From contig CANKZM010000013.1 of the NCBI GenBank assembly GCA_947488305.1, positions 1 to 61,381 of the forward strand: a DNA stretch of 61,381 nucleotides, read 5' to 3'. Below the pieces are notes generated by a model. That model saw only the letters and a program-made list of their open reading frames with translations. It was not told the DNA's origin and searched no databases. Every line of letters starts with the position of its first letter. Position 1 is the first letter of the stretch. Shown here piece after piece: positions 45,936 to 55,411 of this stretch. The position numbers were made by a program, and so were the translations under genes. Source of the DNA: an uncultured Roseobacter sp. (GTDB lineage: Bacteria; Pseudomonadota; Alphaproteobacteria; Rhodobacterales; Rhodobacteraceae).

Positions 45936-47399
45936 TCAGGCCGTGGCCAGTTGGATGGGGGTGTCTGTCGCCGCGTCATGTTCAAGGAAGAACCGATGCA
46001 ACAGGTTTTGCGCAGACAACATTCGGTAATCCGAAGACGCCCGCCAATCGCTCAGTGGTGCAAAATCATCGGGCAGTGCAGCGGCGGCGGCGCGAAAGCT
46101 TTCGGCCGACCAAGGCTGTCCCGTCAGGGCATCTTCTGCGGCAGTTGCCCGCTTCGGCGTTGCGGCCATCCCCCCGAAAGCGATACACGCCTTGCTGATT
46201 GTGCCGTCCGTGACGGTCACCTGAATGCCCACCGCGACCGAGGAGATATCTTCGTCTCGGCGCTTGGAGATCTTGTAGGCTGCGTTCAGATCATCGGAAC
46301 CGGGCAAAGGCACGCGGATGCTCTCCACGAACTCTCCTGCGGCGCGGTCTTGCTTGCCGTAATCAATAAAGAAATCCTGCAGTGGCAGATTACGCCGCTC
46401 CGATCCATGCCGCAGGGTGATCTCTGCCCCCAGCGCAATCAACACCGGTGGCGTGTCGCCAATCGGGGAGCCGTTGGCGATATTACCCCCAACGGTTCCC
46501 ATATTACGCACCTGCCATCCGGCAATCCGGTCCCAATAGGGGGCCAGATATGGCAGGTGCTCGGACAGGATGGATTGGCAATCGGTATAGCTCGCGCCAG
46601 CACCGATCAGGAGGAACTCACCCTGTCGTTTAACAGATTTCAATTCGTCCAGGTGACCTGTGAAGATCGCTGGCCCGATGTTGCGCAGAAATTTCGTGAC
46701 CCAAAGGCCGACATCTGTCGCGCCCGCAACGATGGTCGCATCCGGATACTCCAGCAGACAGGCCGCAAGATCATCGACAGTTGCAGGCAGAATGCTGAGG
46801 TTGTCGGCGGGGCCACAAACCACACGTTGATCGCTCTCCAGCGCCTTAAGGCGCGTTGTGATATCATTTCGCTCTGTAATAAGCGTGTCAGAACCGGGTG
46901 CGCCGTACCGACTCACAGCAACAGCTGCCTTGATGATCGGCTCGTAGCCTGTGCAGCGGCAAAGGTTTCCTTGCAAAGCCGTTTCAACCTGCGCCTCGGT
47001 TGGTTCCGGGGTTTCCATCCAAAGCGCATAGAGTGACATCACGAAGCCGGGCGTGCAAAACCCACACTGGCTGCCATGATGCTCGACCATGGCCTGCTGG
47101 ACAGGATGCAGACGCCCGTCGGATCCCGCGAGATACTCGACCGTAACCACATGGCACCCATCGACAGATGCAAGGAAACGGATGCACGCATTCACCGGCA
47201 TATAGGCCAAGCCGGTCTCCGTCAGGCGTCCGACGAGTACCGTACAGGCCCCGCAATCGCCCTCGGCACATCCTTCCTTGGTGCCAGTCAGGCGTTTGTC
47301 GAGACGAATGTAGTCCAGAAGCGTCTGGCTCGCGCCAACCTCATCAACAGATACGTTCTTGCCGTTCAGTATGAAATCGATCGTCGTGCGATGTGCCAT
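45936..47399 (-). CDS. xdhA: Xanthine dehydrogenase FAD/2Fe-2S subunit
   Basis: A 487-residue subunit. The plant-type 2Fe-2S site is in GCAEGDCGACTVL (about 38-50), the second 2Fe-2S site in QCGFCTPGFVMSLYAL and NLCRCTGYEPI, and the FAD domain follows (TIVAGATDVGLWV, GNIANGSPIGDTPP). It transfers electrons from the Mo centre to NAD. It is the first gene of the xdh run and divergent from the LysR gene at 47567. Confidence 0.97.
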   Translation of the reverse strand: MAHRTTIDFILNGKNVSVDEVGASQTLLDYIRLDKRLTGTKEGCAEGDCGACTVLVGRLTETGLAYMPVNACIRFLASVDGCHVVTVEYLAGSDGRLHPVQQAMVEHHGSQCGFCTPGFVMSLYALWMETPEPTEAQVETALQGNLCRCTGYEPIIKAAVAVSRYGAPGSDTLITERNDITTRLKALESDQRVVCGPADNLSILPATVDDLAACLLEYPDATIVAGATDVGLWVTKFLRNIGPAIFTGHLDELKSVKRQGEFLLIGAGASYTDCQSILSEHLPYLAPYWDRIAGWQVRNMGTVGGNIANGSPIGDTPPVLIALGAEITLRHGSERRNLPLQDFFIDYGKQDRAAGEFVESIRVPLPGSDDLNAAYKISKRRDEDISSVAVGIQVTVTDGTISKACIAFGGMAATPKRATAAEDALTGQPWSAESFRAAAAALPDDFAPLSDWRASSDYRMLSAQNLLHRFFLEHDAATDTPIQLATA

Positions 47400-47492
47400 G
47401 GTATCCTCCCAGATATCCTGCCCGTGCCTATTCGGACGAGATCACCTTAGAGGATAAGATTGCATCGAAAAACTGCCCAAAATGGCAAATAC

Positions 47493-47511
47493 TTTCAACA
47501 TATCATTGAAA
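47493..47511. promoter_or_regulatory. Inverted repeat between xdhA and its LysR gene
   Basis: TTTCAA (47493-47498), seven bases, TTGAAA (47506-47511): a symmetric site in the divergent gap, suitable for a LysR-type dimer. Function is inferred from position. Confidence 0.4.
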
Positions 47512-47566
47512 ATACCCGTGCAATCTGTCACTGGGATTGTAGCGAAACGCCTGATTGGATTGAACA

Positions 47567-48487
47567 ATGTCCTATATCGAAAGCCTGCGCGTCTTTGTCC
47601 GCGTTCTTGAATTGGGCAGTATTACGTCTGGGGGGCGCGATCTTCGCCTGACGCCCGCCGTGGCCAGCAAGCGACTCAAGGAGCTTGAAAAACACTTAGG
47701 GGTTCGCTTGTTCAACAGGACCACGCGCTCCATCACGCCGACCGAGGTCGGAACCGTATTCTACGACGAGGCAAAAGCGATCCTGCAAGCGCTCGAAACC
47801 GCTGAAGCCAAGGTAGCGAATTTCTCGGATGCCCCACGCGGTGCGATCCGCATCACCGCCCCCTTGGGGGTTGGCCGCCGGATCGTTGCGCCTCTGGTTC
47901 CTGAGTTCACAGACGCCTATCCGGAAACCGAGGTCCGGATGCGGCTGTCGGATCGCAAGGTCGATCTGCTCGCCGACGGGCTTGATGTGGCGTTCTTTGT
48001 TGGTGAGCCAAGCGATTCCAACATGAAGCTTCGAAAGATCGCCGATTGTGAACGCGTGCTCTGCGCTGCGCCGCAGTATCTGGCAAGGTTTGGCACGCCT
48101 GAGACACCCGACGACCTGCTGCGACAGGATCACAATTGCCTATTGCTGCGCTATCCGCGCTCTCCTGAGTATTTCTGGACGTTAAAGACGAAAGCAGGCC
48201 CGGTGAAGCTGGCCGTTCATGGGAAGTATGACGCCGACGATGGGGACGTCCTTACCGATTGGGCGCTATCGGGGCGTGGGATCATCAACAAGCCAAGATT
48301 TGATGTACAGGAACACCTATCTAGTGGCAGGCTGGTAGAGGTTTTGCCGGACACGCCGCCGCTGCCAACGATTTTCGGATGCCTCTATCCACACAAGAAG
48401 CTGCTGGACCCCAAAATCCGCCTGTTCGTTGAATATATCGTCCAGCACAGCAAGCAATCATTCGCGCAGGAGCCAAGCCATCCCTAA
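47567..48487 (+). CDS. LysR-family regulator beside xdhA
   Basis: A 306-residue LysR regulator with an N-terminal winged helix (TSGGRDLRLTPAVASKRLKELEKHLGVRLFNRTTRSITPTE, about 19-60) and an effector domain. It is divergent from xdhA and is a paralogue of the LysR gene at 27294: the same layout, with [28 protein letters not shown] and PKIRLFVE-like blocks. A purine or urate may be its ligand; this is inferred. It is convergent with hemA. Confidence 0.92.
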   Translation: MSYIESLRVFVRVLELGSITSGGRDLRLTPAVASKRLKELEKHLGVRLFNRTTRSITPTEVGTVFYDEAKAILQALETAEAKVANFSDAPRGAIRITAPLGVGRRIVAPLVPEFTDAYPETEVRMRLSDRKVDLLADGLDVAFFVGEPSDSNMKLRKIADCERVLCAAPQYLARFGTPETPDDLLRQDHNCLLLRYPRSPEYFWTLKTKAGPVKLAVHGKYDADDGDVLTDWALSGRGIINKPRFDVQEHLSSGRLVEVLPDTPPLPTIFGCLYPHKKLLDPKIRLFVEYIVQHSKQSFAQEPSHP

Positions 48488-48531
48488 TCGCGATCACCGC
48501 AGGCATTTAACATAAGCACGATTATGCCACG

Positions 48532-49746
48532 TCACGCAACGGCGCGGCTAAGAGCGCATTGCGACCACAGATGTGAGAGCGCTGCAACCAGGTGTTCCAT
48601 ATCGCCGGCCGTATGAAGCGGAGACGGCGTGATCCGCAGGCGCTCCGTGCCCTTAGGCACTGTGGGATAGTTTATGGGCTGAACATAGATGCCATAGTTT
48701 TCCAAAAGCGTATCGCTGAGGAATTTCGCCTTGAACGGATCCCCGACCATCACCGGAACAATATGACTGGGGTTGTCAATATGCGGGATGCGCAGCGCAT
48801 CGAGCCGGGCGCGCAACGCAGCAACATTGGCCTGCTGGCGACGACGCTCCAGATCACTGCGGCGCAAATGGCGGATCGAGGCCAATGCCCCCGCAGCCAA
48901 GGCGGGCGGCAAGGCTGTCGTAAAAATGAACCCGCTGGCAAAGGAACGCACAAAGTCACAAAGGGCGGCTGATCCCGTGATATATCCCCCCATCACCCCA
49001 AAAGCCTTGCCCAGCGTGCCTTCGATCAGGGAAACGCGATGCGCCAACCCCTCGCGCTCAGCGATGCCACCCCCTTGCGGGCCATAAAGCCCAACTGCGT
49101 GCACTTCATCAAGATAGGTGAGCGCGCCATGCGCTTCGGCCACCTCAAGAATCTCTGCCACGGGCGCGATATCGCCATCCATCGAATACACCGACTCGAA
49201 GGCAACCACTTTGGCATTGTCATGTGGCAAATCCGATAGCTTACGGTCGAGATCTTCGGGATCATTGTGCTTCCATAGCTTCTTGTTGGCACGAGAATGA
49301 CGTATGCCCTCGATCATGCTGGCGTGATTCATCTCATCCGACAGAATTGTGCAATTGGGCAACCGCGCGCCCAATGTGCTCAGGCTGGCCCAGTTTGAAA
49401 CGTAGCCCGACGTGAAAAGCAACGCCGCCTCTTTGCCATGCAGGTCAGCCAGTTCGGCCTCCAATGCCACATGCTGAGTTGCCGTACCGGAGATATTCCT
49501 CGTACCGCCTGCCCCTGCCCCGTCCTGCAGCGCCGCATCTGCCACGGCCCGGCGCACAAAATCGGCCTTGCCCATGCCAAGATAATCATTCGAACACCAG
49601 ACCGTCACCGGTCGGTCACCCTCGCCCCGCTTGAGCAAGGCATTGGGGGCATTCACCGCATCCCGTTCCAGCTCAGCGAAGACACGGTAGTTTCCTTCTG
49701 CCCGTAGCTGTGCCAACTCCCGTTCAAAAAACGCGTCGTAGTTCAT
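48532..49746 (-). CDS. hemA: 5-aminolevulinate synthase
   Basis: A 404-residue PLP enzyme (alpha-oxoamine synthase family) with [26 protein letters not shown] at the start, [15 protein letters not shown], and the PLP lysine in [16 protein letters not shown]. It condenses glycine and succinyl-CoA to ALA, the first step of tetrapyrrole synthesis. The ATG at 49746 follows GGAG by 8 bases. Its own Fnr-type box and its place at the end of the nir cluster point to a second copy dedicated to heme and heme d1 supply during denitrification. Confidence 0.96.
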   Translation of the reverse strand: MNYDAFFERELAQLRAEGNYRVFAELERDAVNAPNALLKRGEGDRPVTVWCSNDYLGMGKADFVRRAVADAALQDGAGAGGTRNISGTATQHVALEAELADLHGKEAALLFTSGYVSNWASLSTLGARLPNCTILSDEMNHASMIEGIRHSRANKKLWKHNDPEDLDRKLSDLPHDNAKVVAFESVYSMDGDIAPVAEILEVAEAHGALTYLDEVHAVGLYGPQGGGIAEREGLAHRVSLIEGTLGKAFGVMGGYITGSAALCDFVRSFASGFIFTTALPPALAAGALASIRHLRRSDLERRRQQANVAALRARLDALRIPHIDNPSHIVPVMVGDPFKAKFLSDTLLENYGIYVQPINYPTVPKGTERLRITPSPLHTAGDMEHLVAALSHLWSQCALSRAVA

Positions 49747-49799
49747 GCGGTTCACTCCCTCGCTTTCAGGTATCAAATCCTGCCTGAAGGGCGTGCTCC

Positions 49800-49813
49800 T
49801 TGACCTTGGTTAA
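49800..49813. promoter_or_regulatory. NnrR/Dnr box before hemA
   Basis: TTGAC-CTTG-GTTAA, one base from a perfect TTGAC-N4-GTCAA site. It lies just after the stop of the small membrane protein and 53 bases before the hemA start. Confidence 0.72.
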
Positions 49814-49815
49814 GT

Positions 49816-50046
49816 CTAACGATCTGCTTGGTCGATCAGCCCGCGCACCCAACGCGCGAAGGCCCATGCAGCAGGGACGCCCAGAAAGATCGACGCGACC
49901 AGCGCCTGCAATGGTGTAAAGGCTGGCAGGCCGATGACCGGTCCCAACAATCCGACCAGAAACAGATTGATGGCCACCGCGCTGGCAGCAAAGGGATAGA
50001 GCAGCAAACCGAGTTTCCAGATCGGCCACGGGTTGCTGCCGCTCAT
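49816..50046 (-). CDS. Small two-helix membrane protein in the nir cluster
   Basis: A 76-residue protein with two hydrophobic helices (about 8-33 and 40-62), no heme, metal or catalytic motif. The start overlaps the chelatase gene by 4 bases (ATGA-type), so it is translated with the nir genes. Family not recognised. Its constant reading frame, clear start and coupling argue that it is real. Confidence 0.7.
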   Translation of the reverse strand: MSGSNPWPIWKLGLLLYPFAASAVAINLFLVGLLGPVIGLPAFTPLQALVASIFLGVPAAWAFARWVRGLIDQADR

Positions 50047-50765
50047 ACGCATTCTGCCTGCAACGCGGCTTCTATGGCAGCGATTGCCAGCGCTGGGGTC
50101 TCCGGCCAAAGGCCCACCGGATCCAGGACAGGGCCGGTGAACCCCGCTTCTTGCAGTTCTTCCGGCAAATCTTCAAGGACATGCCCCGCGCGAGCTGCAA
50201 AGAACGGCAGGACAATCGCCTGCGCCTGACCCCGCGCGCACTCCTGGATCGCGGGAGCTTCATCAACATAGCAGGGTAATATTTCCTTCAGCCGCAGATG
50301 CGAGGCGATTGCGGTCGCTGCAGCTTCGGTCGCAAGGCGCGGCCGGTCGCTGGATGGGGAACCGTGGGCGGCGAGAATGAGCGTGGTCTCTTCGGTATTC
50401 CACCTGCTGATCGCCAGGCAGGCTTTCAGGCGATCGCTCATCAACTTGCCAATCCCGGGCATCAGCCCCAGAGGAGCGGTTGTGTCCCATCGCTTCAGAC
50501 CCGCTGCCCGCAACCGTTTGGGCAGATTGGTTTTCACAAACCAACCGTCGGACATGAACCAGGGGCAGATGACCGGGTTTTCCAACCCACGCACCGCGTC
50601 ATCCAACGCGCCTTGGGCGGCCAGCGTAACGCCGGTCACGGTGGTATCAGGCAACAGCGTTCCGAGCCGTCCCGCCAGTTTTTGCACTGCATTTTCCTGT
50701 CGCATGGGATGCGAAGGCCACCCATGCGAGACCAGAAGAATGGGGCGATCAATGGCTGGTGCCAT
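50043..50765 (-). CDS. CbiX/SirB-like sirohydrochlorin chelatase, two-domain
   Basis: A 240-residue protein made of two related halves: ILLVSHGWPSHPMRQENAVQKLA near the start and LILAAHGSPSSDRPRLATEAAATAIASHL near residue 130, each with the histidine of CbiX-type chelatases. In this operon it most likely inserts iron into sirohydrochlorin to make siroheme, the heme d1 precursor. The ATG at 50765 (MAPAIDRP) is preferred; it overlaps nirN by 17 bases. Confidence 0.82.
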   Translation of the reverse strand: MAPAIDRPILLVSHGWPSHPMRQENAVQKLAGRLGTLLPDTTVTGVTLAAQGALDDAVRGLENPVICPWFMSDGWFVKTNLPKRLRAAGLKRWDTTAPLGLMPGIGKLMSDRLKACLAISRWNTEETTLILAAHGSPSSDRPRLATEAAATAIASHLRLKEILPCYVDEAPAIQECARGQAQAIVLPFFAARAGHVLEDLPEELQEAGFTGPVLDPVGLWPETPALAIAAIEAALQAECV

Positions 50766-52296
50766 CGGAAAAAGTGATCTTGTTAAATACATTGTACTTC
50801 CCTGATGGTTTGCTCATTGGCAGCCGCTTGACCTCTTGCAGGGTCTTGGCGTCATAGATGATCACGGCGCCGTCCTGTTCCCAAAGGCTGACCAGTGCGT
50901 GGCGGCCTTCACGGTCGAACTCAACATGGGCCAGCGTCTTGCCCGGCTCCGGGCGAAGCGTTTCGACAATCTCCAATGTGTTCTTGTCGATCACATGCAT
51001 GACGTCACGGTTCGGGCCGAAAAACACATCCGCCCAGAGATAGTCGGAGTTTTCGTGACTGCGCAGAAAGAACCCTGGCCCCATCGTCTCGATCTGGGTC
51101 AGAACCTCCCAGTTCTCAATGTCGATCACCGACAGCATCGCCTCGCGCAGGTGGGGCGTCGCCATCACGCGGCGGCCCTGATAGATCCACGAAATACCCG
51201 ACCCCAGATGCGGCAGGCCCGCCAGCGGCAGCTCATGCGTCTCGCGCCCGACATTGAGATTGACGACGACGCCCCGGTCACTGTCACGCGCAGCCCCGAT
51301 CAGAAAGCGGTAGTCGGGCGTGAAAAAGAAATCATCCAGCGGCTCCGACACCTCGATACGGCGGCGGGCGAACAGACCCTCGGAAGAGGCAATGGCCTCA
51401 ACCATGCCTTTCTCTCGGCTATGCACAAATCCTTCGTAGACCGGTTCTGCATTGGGGTCGGTCGCAACCTCCCAGATTTCAGGGATATCTTTGAGCGCCA
51501 GAATGAAGCTGTCCCGCTGAGGGGCCTGATACACCGCCGAAATCCGCGAGCTGTCCCCCTCCTTGCCCACCACGTCAAAGATCTTTTCGACAGAAAGATC
51601 AGCGGTGGACAGGATCGTCAGGCTATGCGGCAGGTAGTTGGCCACAGCCAGGTGTTTGCCGTCTTTGGACATGGCGATGTTGCGGCTGTTGACGCCTGCG
51701 CGCAGGCGGGCCACCTCCTGCATGGACCACAAGTCAATCTTTTGCACCCATCCGTCGCGCGACATCACGAAGGTAAACCGCCCGTCCGGCGTGAATTTGG
51801 GGCCGCCATGTACGGCCAGCGGCGTGGGCAGACGCGCAAGAACGTCGAATGTGTCACCATCCAGCACGCTGATATGATGATCCCCCGCTTCCACCACCAC
51901 AAAGAGGTTCAGCGGGTCAGCGTTGTGCTGCGGTGCCGCAGGCGCGGTGTAATCAGGGTTTATCTCCAACGTCTCCGCGATCCGCGTCGCGTCCCAGACC
52001 GGGACGTCCGGCAAAGGTGTGTGCAGATAGGCGGCCAGCACCGCGATCTCTTCGGCGCTGATCTGGGCGTCAAACCCGGGCATCTGCGTGCTGGTGCGAC
52101 CTTTAGCGATCACCGCTTCCAGCTTTTCACCTTTCAACCGACGCAGGCTTTCCGGGATCAGCGCAGGACCAAGGCTGCCCAGTCGGTCATCCCCATGACA
52201 CACCGCACAATGGGTCGCATAGAGCACCGCCGGGTCCGCGCCAGCACCAAAGGGTGCCAAGGCCAGCAGGCTAAGTGAAATTATGCGCCGGATCAT
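50749..52296 (-). CDS. nirN: NirN, cytochrome cd1-like dihydro-heme d1 dehydrogenase
   Basis: A 515-residue periplasmic protein with a Sec signal (about 1-20), a cytochrome c domain (CAVCH at 30-34) and an eight-bladed d1-type propeller similar to NirS and NirF. NirN oxidises the last heme d1 precursor and helps load NirS. The ATG at 52296 was chosen for the signal peptide; it overlaps nirJ by 26 bases. Confidence 0.94.
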   Translation of the reverse strand: MIRRIISLSLLALAPFGAGADPAVLYATHCAVCHGDDRLGSLGPALIPESLRRLKGEKLEAVIAKGRTSTQMPGFDAQISAEEIAVLAAYLHTPLPDVPVWDATRIAETLEINPDYTAPAAPQHNADPLNLFVVVEAGDHHISVLDGDTFDVLARLPTPLAVHGGPKFTPDGRFTFVMSRDGWVQKIDLWSMQEVARLRAGVNSRNIAMSKDGKHLAVANYLPHSLTILSTADLSVEKIFDVVGKEGDSSRISAVYQAPQRDSFILALKDIPEIWEVATDPNAEPVYEGFVHSREKGMVEAIASSEGLFARRRIEVSEPLDDFFFTPDYRFLIGAARDSDRGVVVNLNVGRETHELPLAGLPHLGSGISWIYQGRRVMATPHLREAMLSVIDIENWEVLTQIETMGPGFFLRSHENSDYLWADVFFGPNRDVMHVIDKNTLEIVETLRPEPGKTLAHVEFDREGRHALVSLWEQDGAVIIYDAKTLQEVKRLPMSKPSGKYNVFNKITFSDGTSH

Positions 52297-53482
52297 GCCG
52301 CCTCCCGGTGAATTTGCGCAAGGCGACGCGCGGCGCGTTCGCTTCCAGCCCGATCTCGGCATCACTGAGATAACAGGCGGGGTCTTCTTCCCAGGGATCA
52401 CCCGTCAGTTGCAGGGCACGAATACGCGTATTGCCGCCGCAAACCGCCTGATGGGCGCAGGCGCCACACCGACCTTTGAGCGGTCGGGGCCGCGTGCGCA
52501 GCATCGCCAGCATCTCGTTGGGTCCGGTCCAAAGTTCAGTGAACTTTGTCTCTTTGACATTGCCGACCGTGTAGTCGGACCAATAGGTGTCTGGATGCAC
52601 CTTGCCGGTCGGGTCGATATTAGCGACGCCAACACCGGACGAATTCCCGCCCCAGGCTTCAAGGTGCTGGGTGAGATGCGCGATTTTCTCTTCGGGAAAG
52701 CGATCCGCCGCCCAATTCAGGAAATGCACCGCGTCGGCATCATTATTACCGGTGACAACCTCAAAATGCCGCCCGTCCTGCAAGGCTGACCACGCCCGAT
52801 CCAGCAGCAGATCGACACAGGCCCGCGCGCGCGCATGACCGGCATCTTCGCCCCGGTTCTTGTTGCCGCGCCCGGCGTAGACAAGATGAGACATGTAGAA
52901 TTTGTCGATGCCTTCCGCCTCACACAGATCAAGGATGGCAGGCAATTGTTCAGCGTTATCCTCGGTAGGCGTGAACCGCAGGCCGACCTTGATGCCATGC
53001 GCCTTGCACAGACGCGCGCCCGCCAGAGCTTCGTCAAAAGCACCCTCCTGCCCCCGGAACCAATCATTCGTCGCCCCAACGCCATCGATGCTGATTCCCA
53101 CGTAGTTGAACCCGATCGCATCGATCTTTTTGACGGCTTCCTCGTCAATGCGCGTCCCGTTGGTGGAGACCGCCAGATATCGGACCTTCTTGCGCGCGTA
53201 TTGGGCCAGTTCAAAAAGGTCAGGCCGGGACAAAGGCTCCCCACCCGACAGGATCAGCGCCGGGATGTTAAATCCCGCCAGATCATCAATCACCCCCAGC
53301 GCCTGCTCGGTCGACAGCTCACCGGGAAAGATATTGTCAGAAGACGTGGTATAGCAGTGTCTGCAGCGCAGATTGCACCGCCGCGTCAGGTTCCAGATCA
53401 CCACCGGACGCACTGGGCCGCGCCTTTGGCGCGGCGGCGTGGGTGTCACAAGCTGCTCCATGTATTGCGTCAGACGAAACAT
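52271..53482 (-). CDS. nirJ: NirJ, radical SAM heme d1 biosynthesis enzyme
   Basis: A 403-residue radical SAM enzyme. The 4Fe-4S site is CNLRCRHC (Cys 36, 40, 43), and the C-terminal SPASM-like cysteines include [12 protein letters not shown]. It removes propionate side chains from didecarboxysiroheme. Its start overlaps the nirH stop by 1 base. Confidence 0.95.
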   Translation of the reverse strand: MFRLTQYMEQLVTPTPPRQRRGPVRPVVIWNLTRRCNLRCRHCYTTSSDNIFPGELSTEQALGVIDDLAGFNIPALILSGGEPLSRPDLFELAQYARKKVRYLAVSTNGTRIDEEAVKKIDAIGFNYVGISIDGVGATNDWFRGQEGAFDEALAGARLCKAHGIKVGLRFTPTEDNAEQLPAILDLCEAEGIDKFYMSHLVYAGRGNKNRGEDAGHARARACVDLLLDRAWSALQDGRHFEVVTGNNDADAVHFLNWAADRFPEEKIAHLTQHLEAWGGNSSGVGVANIDPTGKVHPDTYWSDYTVGNVKETKFTELWTGPNEMLAMLRTRPRPLKGRCGACAHQAVCGGNTRIRALQLTGDPWEEDPACYLSDAEIGLEANAPRVALRKFTGRRHDPAHNFT

Positions 53483-53973
53483 CAGCTTGTCCCCTTTTTG
53501 GTCAACCGCAGGCCGGTTTTTTTCAGGATTTTCGTGGAATAGAGCACATCATGTGCCTGCACCGCCGGGCCAAGAAACGCGGCCAGACGCTGGCGTTTTT
53601 CCTCGACCTCATCACGGGTGGCCCCATGCAACATCGCAAACAGGTTATAGGGCCAGACCGGCCTCTTGCGCGGACGCAGGTAGCAATGGGTGACATCGTC
53701 CATGGCCCCCACCAGCGCGCCCAGTTCTTCGGCCTCGCTGTCTTCGATGTCCCAGACGGTCATGCCATTGGCGGCCATCCCCAGTTTGTAGTGATTGGGC
53801 GCAATGCCGATGCGCCGCACAACGCCCTGTACCAACAGCGCCTCCAACCGCTCCATGACGGCCTGCCCGTCCAATCCAATCTGTGACCCAATCTTGTCAT
53901 AAGGGTCCGGCACCAAGGGCAGGCCGGACTGGCAGGCGTGGATGATGGCGCGATCCTGATCTGACAGTCTCAT
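53482..53973 (-). CDS. nirH: NirH, siroheme decarboxylase subunit
   Basis: A 163-residue AsnC/Lrp-like protein ([45 protein letters not shown], then [15 protein letters not shown]). NirD, L, G and H together decarboxylate siroheme. It overlaps nirG by 4 bases and nirJ by 1. Confidence 0.93.
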   Translation of the reverse strand: MRLSDQDRAIIHACQSGLPLVPDPYDKIGSQIGLDGQAVMERLEALLVQGVVRRIGIAPNHYKLGMAANGMTVWDIEDSEAEELGALVGAMDDVTHCYLRPRKRPVWPYNLFAMLHGATRDEVEEKRQRLAAFLGPAVQAHDVLYSTKILKKTGLRLTKKGTS

Positions 53974-54419
53974 GCTGCCACCCGGAAACCGATGAAGAAC
54001 TCCTTGAGCTTGGGGAACTGGAACACGCTGAGCCCGGTGGCAGCTTCGATCCGCGCGGCGGTGTCGCCAATGCCGTCAGGTGTTTCCGTTGCCAGCACAA
54101 ACCACATGTTCAGCCGGTGATCGCGGGCGTAGTTATGCGCGACCTCGTCAAACCCGTTCACGATGTCAGTGACCTCATCATAGCGCGCCTCGGGCACCTC
54201 TATGGCACAAAGACAAAAGGCGCCCCCCATCGACGCCGCATCGAGAAACGGACCAAAGCGGGTGATGATGCCCGCCTCGCGCATTCTGGCGATCCGGGTG
54301 ATCAGATCATCTTCTGCCAATCCCAGGTCCTTGGCAGCCTGCTGAAACGGGCGCGCGCAGATGGGAAAGCCCGACTGCAGGCCGTTGATGATCGCGCGAT
54401 CACAGTCGTCGAGTGTCAT
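53970..54419 (-). CDS. nirG: NirG, siroheme decarboxylase subunit
   Basis: A 149-residue AsnC/Lrp-like protein of the NirDLGH family (DDCDRAIINGLQSGFPICARPFQQAAKDLGLAEDDLITRIARM, then GIITRFGPFLDAASMGG). It overlaps the nirDL fusion by 20 bases and nirH by 4. Confidence 0.92.
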   Translation of the reverse strand: MTLDDCDRAIINGLQSGFPICARPFQQAAKDLGLAEDDLITRIARMREAGIITRFGPFLDAASMGGAFCLCAIEVPEARYDEVTDIVNGFDEVAHNYARDHRLNMWFVLATETPDGIGDTAARIEAATGLSVFQFPKLKEFFIGFRVAA

Positions 54420-55401
54420 GGGAACCTCCTGCGGTGGCCTCGATCAGCGCGCCTTGCTGTCGAAAACAGCGGGTGCTGAAAAGGACCTTGTATTCATAAG
54501 GAACAAGCTGGGCTTCCACGCGGGCCTGGCTCAGCACATCAAGCGTCTCAGAGCGGCTGCGCCCGTGGATCATACAGTAGAGCGTATAGGGCCAGACATC
54601 CGGCACAGGTCGCCGTTCATAGCAAAGTGTCACACCCTGAACCCGTGTCAGCGCCTTGCCGCAGGTCTCTATCTGCTCGGGCGGCACGACAAAAACACAC
54701 ATGGCGTTTGCTCGCCATCCAAGGGCCCGATGTCGCACGATCACGCCGATCCGCGACAGGACACCCGACTCCGCCAGCCGCCGCACCCTTTCGATCACCT
54801 GTGTTTCAGTCTCGCCCAAACGCTCCGCCAGATCGGCAAAGGGACAGACCGTAGGCGACAACCCTTCGGAAAGCGCCTGCATGATGGCGCGGTCCTTGCC
54901 TTCGAATACAAAATCTTCGTCGAGGCTGCGGGCCTTGGGCAATTTGTTGGTGCCGTCGAGCGCAAACCCCAGATCAACATTGAAGGGGCGGCGCAAACGC
55001 AGGTCGAGCACCCGCAATCCGGTCCGGGCGCTGATTTGCGCCAGAGCAGCGTCGACAAATTCGCGCGACGGCCCCGTTGCCACAAACCAGATGTTCCAGG
55101 TGTTTTCGCGCAGGTAGGAGTGGTTGACCCCTTCCTGCGCATTGATGATTGCGGCGACCTCTTCGATCCGTGTATCCGGTGCCGCAACTGCAGCCAGCGT
55201 GCTTGCCGCCAAAGTGTTCGGTCTGCATGTGCCGCCAACGCGCGAGATGGCCCCTGACTTCAAGAGCTTGCGGAGCCGGTCAACAACCTGGTCTTCGCTG
55301 ACGCACAATGCGTCGGCCATGACCTGAAACGGGCGCGGCACGAGCGGTAGAGCACGCTGCCAATCGTTCATCAGTCGCCAGTCAAGCTCATCGAGCGTCA
55401 T
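54400..55401 (-). CDS. NirDL fusion, siroheme decarboxylase
   Basis: A 333-residue protein with two consecutive AsnC/Lrp-like units: LDELDWRLMNDWQRALPLVPRPFQVMADAL at the start and EGKDRAIMQALSEGLSPTVCPFADLAERLG near residue 170. It corresponds to NirD and NirL joined in one chain, as in some Paracoccus-type clusters. The ATG at 55401 overlies a longer open frame into nirF, which is rejected. It lies 10 bases after nirF. Confidence 0.92.
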   Translation of the reverse strand: MTLDELDWRLMNDWQRALPLVPRPFQVMADALCVSEDQVVDRLRKLLKSGAISRVGGTCRPNTLAASTLAAVAAPDTRIEEVAAIINAQEGVNHSYLRENTWNIWFVATGPSREFVDAALAQISARTGLRVLDLRLRRPFNVDLGFALDGTNKLPKARSLDEDFVFEGKDRAIMQALSEGLSPTVCPFADLAERLGETETQVIERVRRLAESGVLSRIGVIVRHRALGWRANAMCVFVVPPEQIETCGKALTRVQGVTLCYERRPVPDVWPYTLYCMIHGRSRSETLDVLSQARVEAQLVPYEYKVLFSTRCFRQQGALIEATAGGSHDTRRL

Positions 55402-55411
55402 ATCTGCCCTC

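Noticed and set aside
50836..52278. 480-codon plus-strand frame across nirN
   Set aside because: Antisense to nirN; no domain seen.
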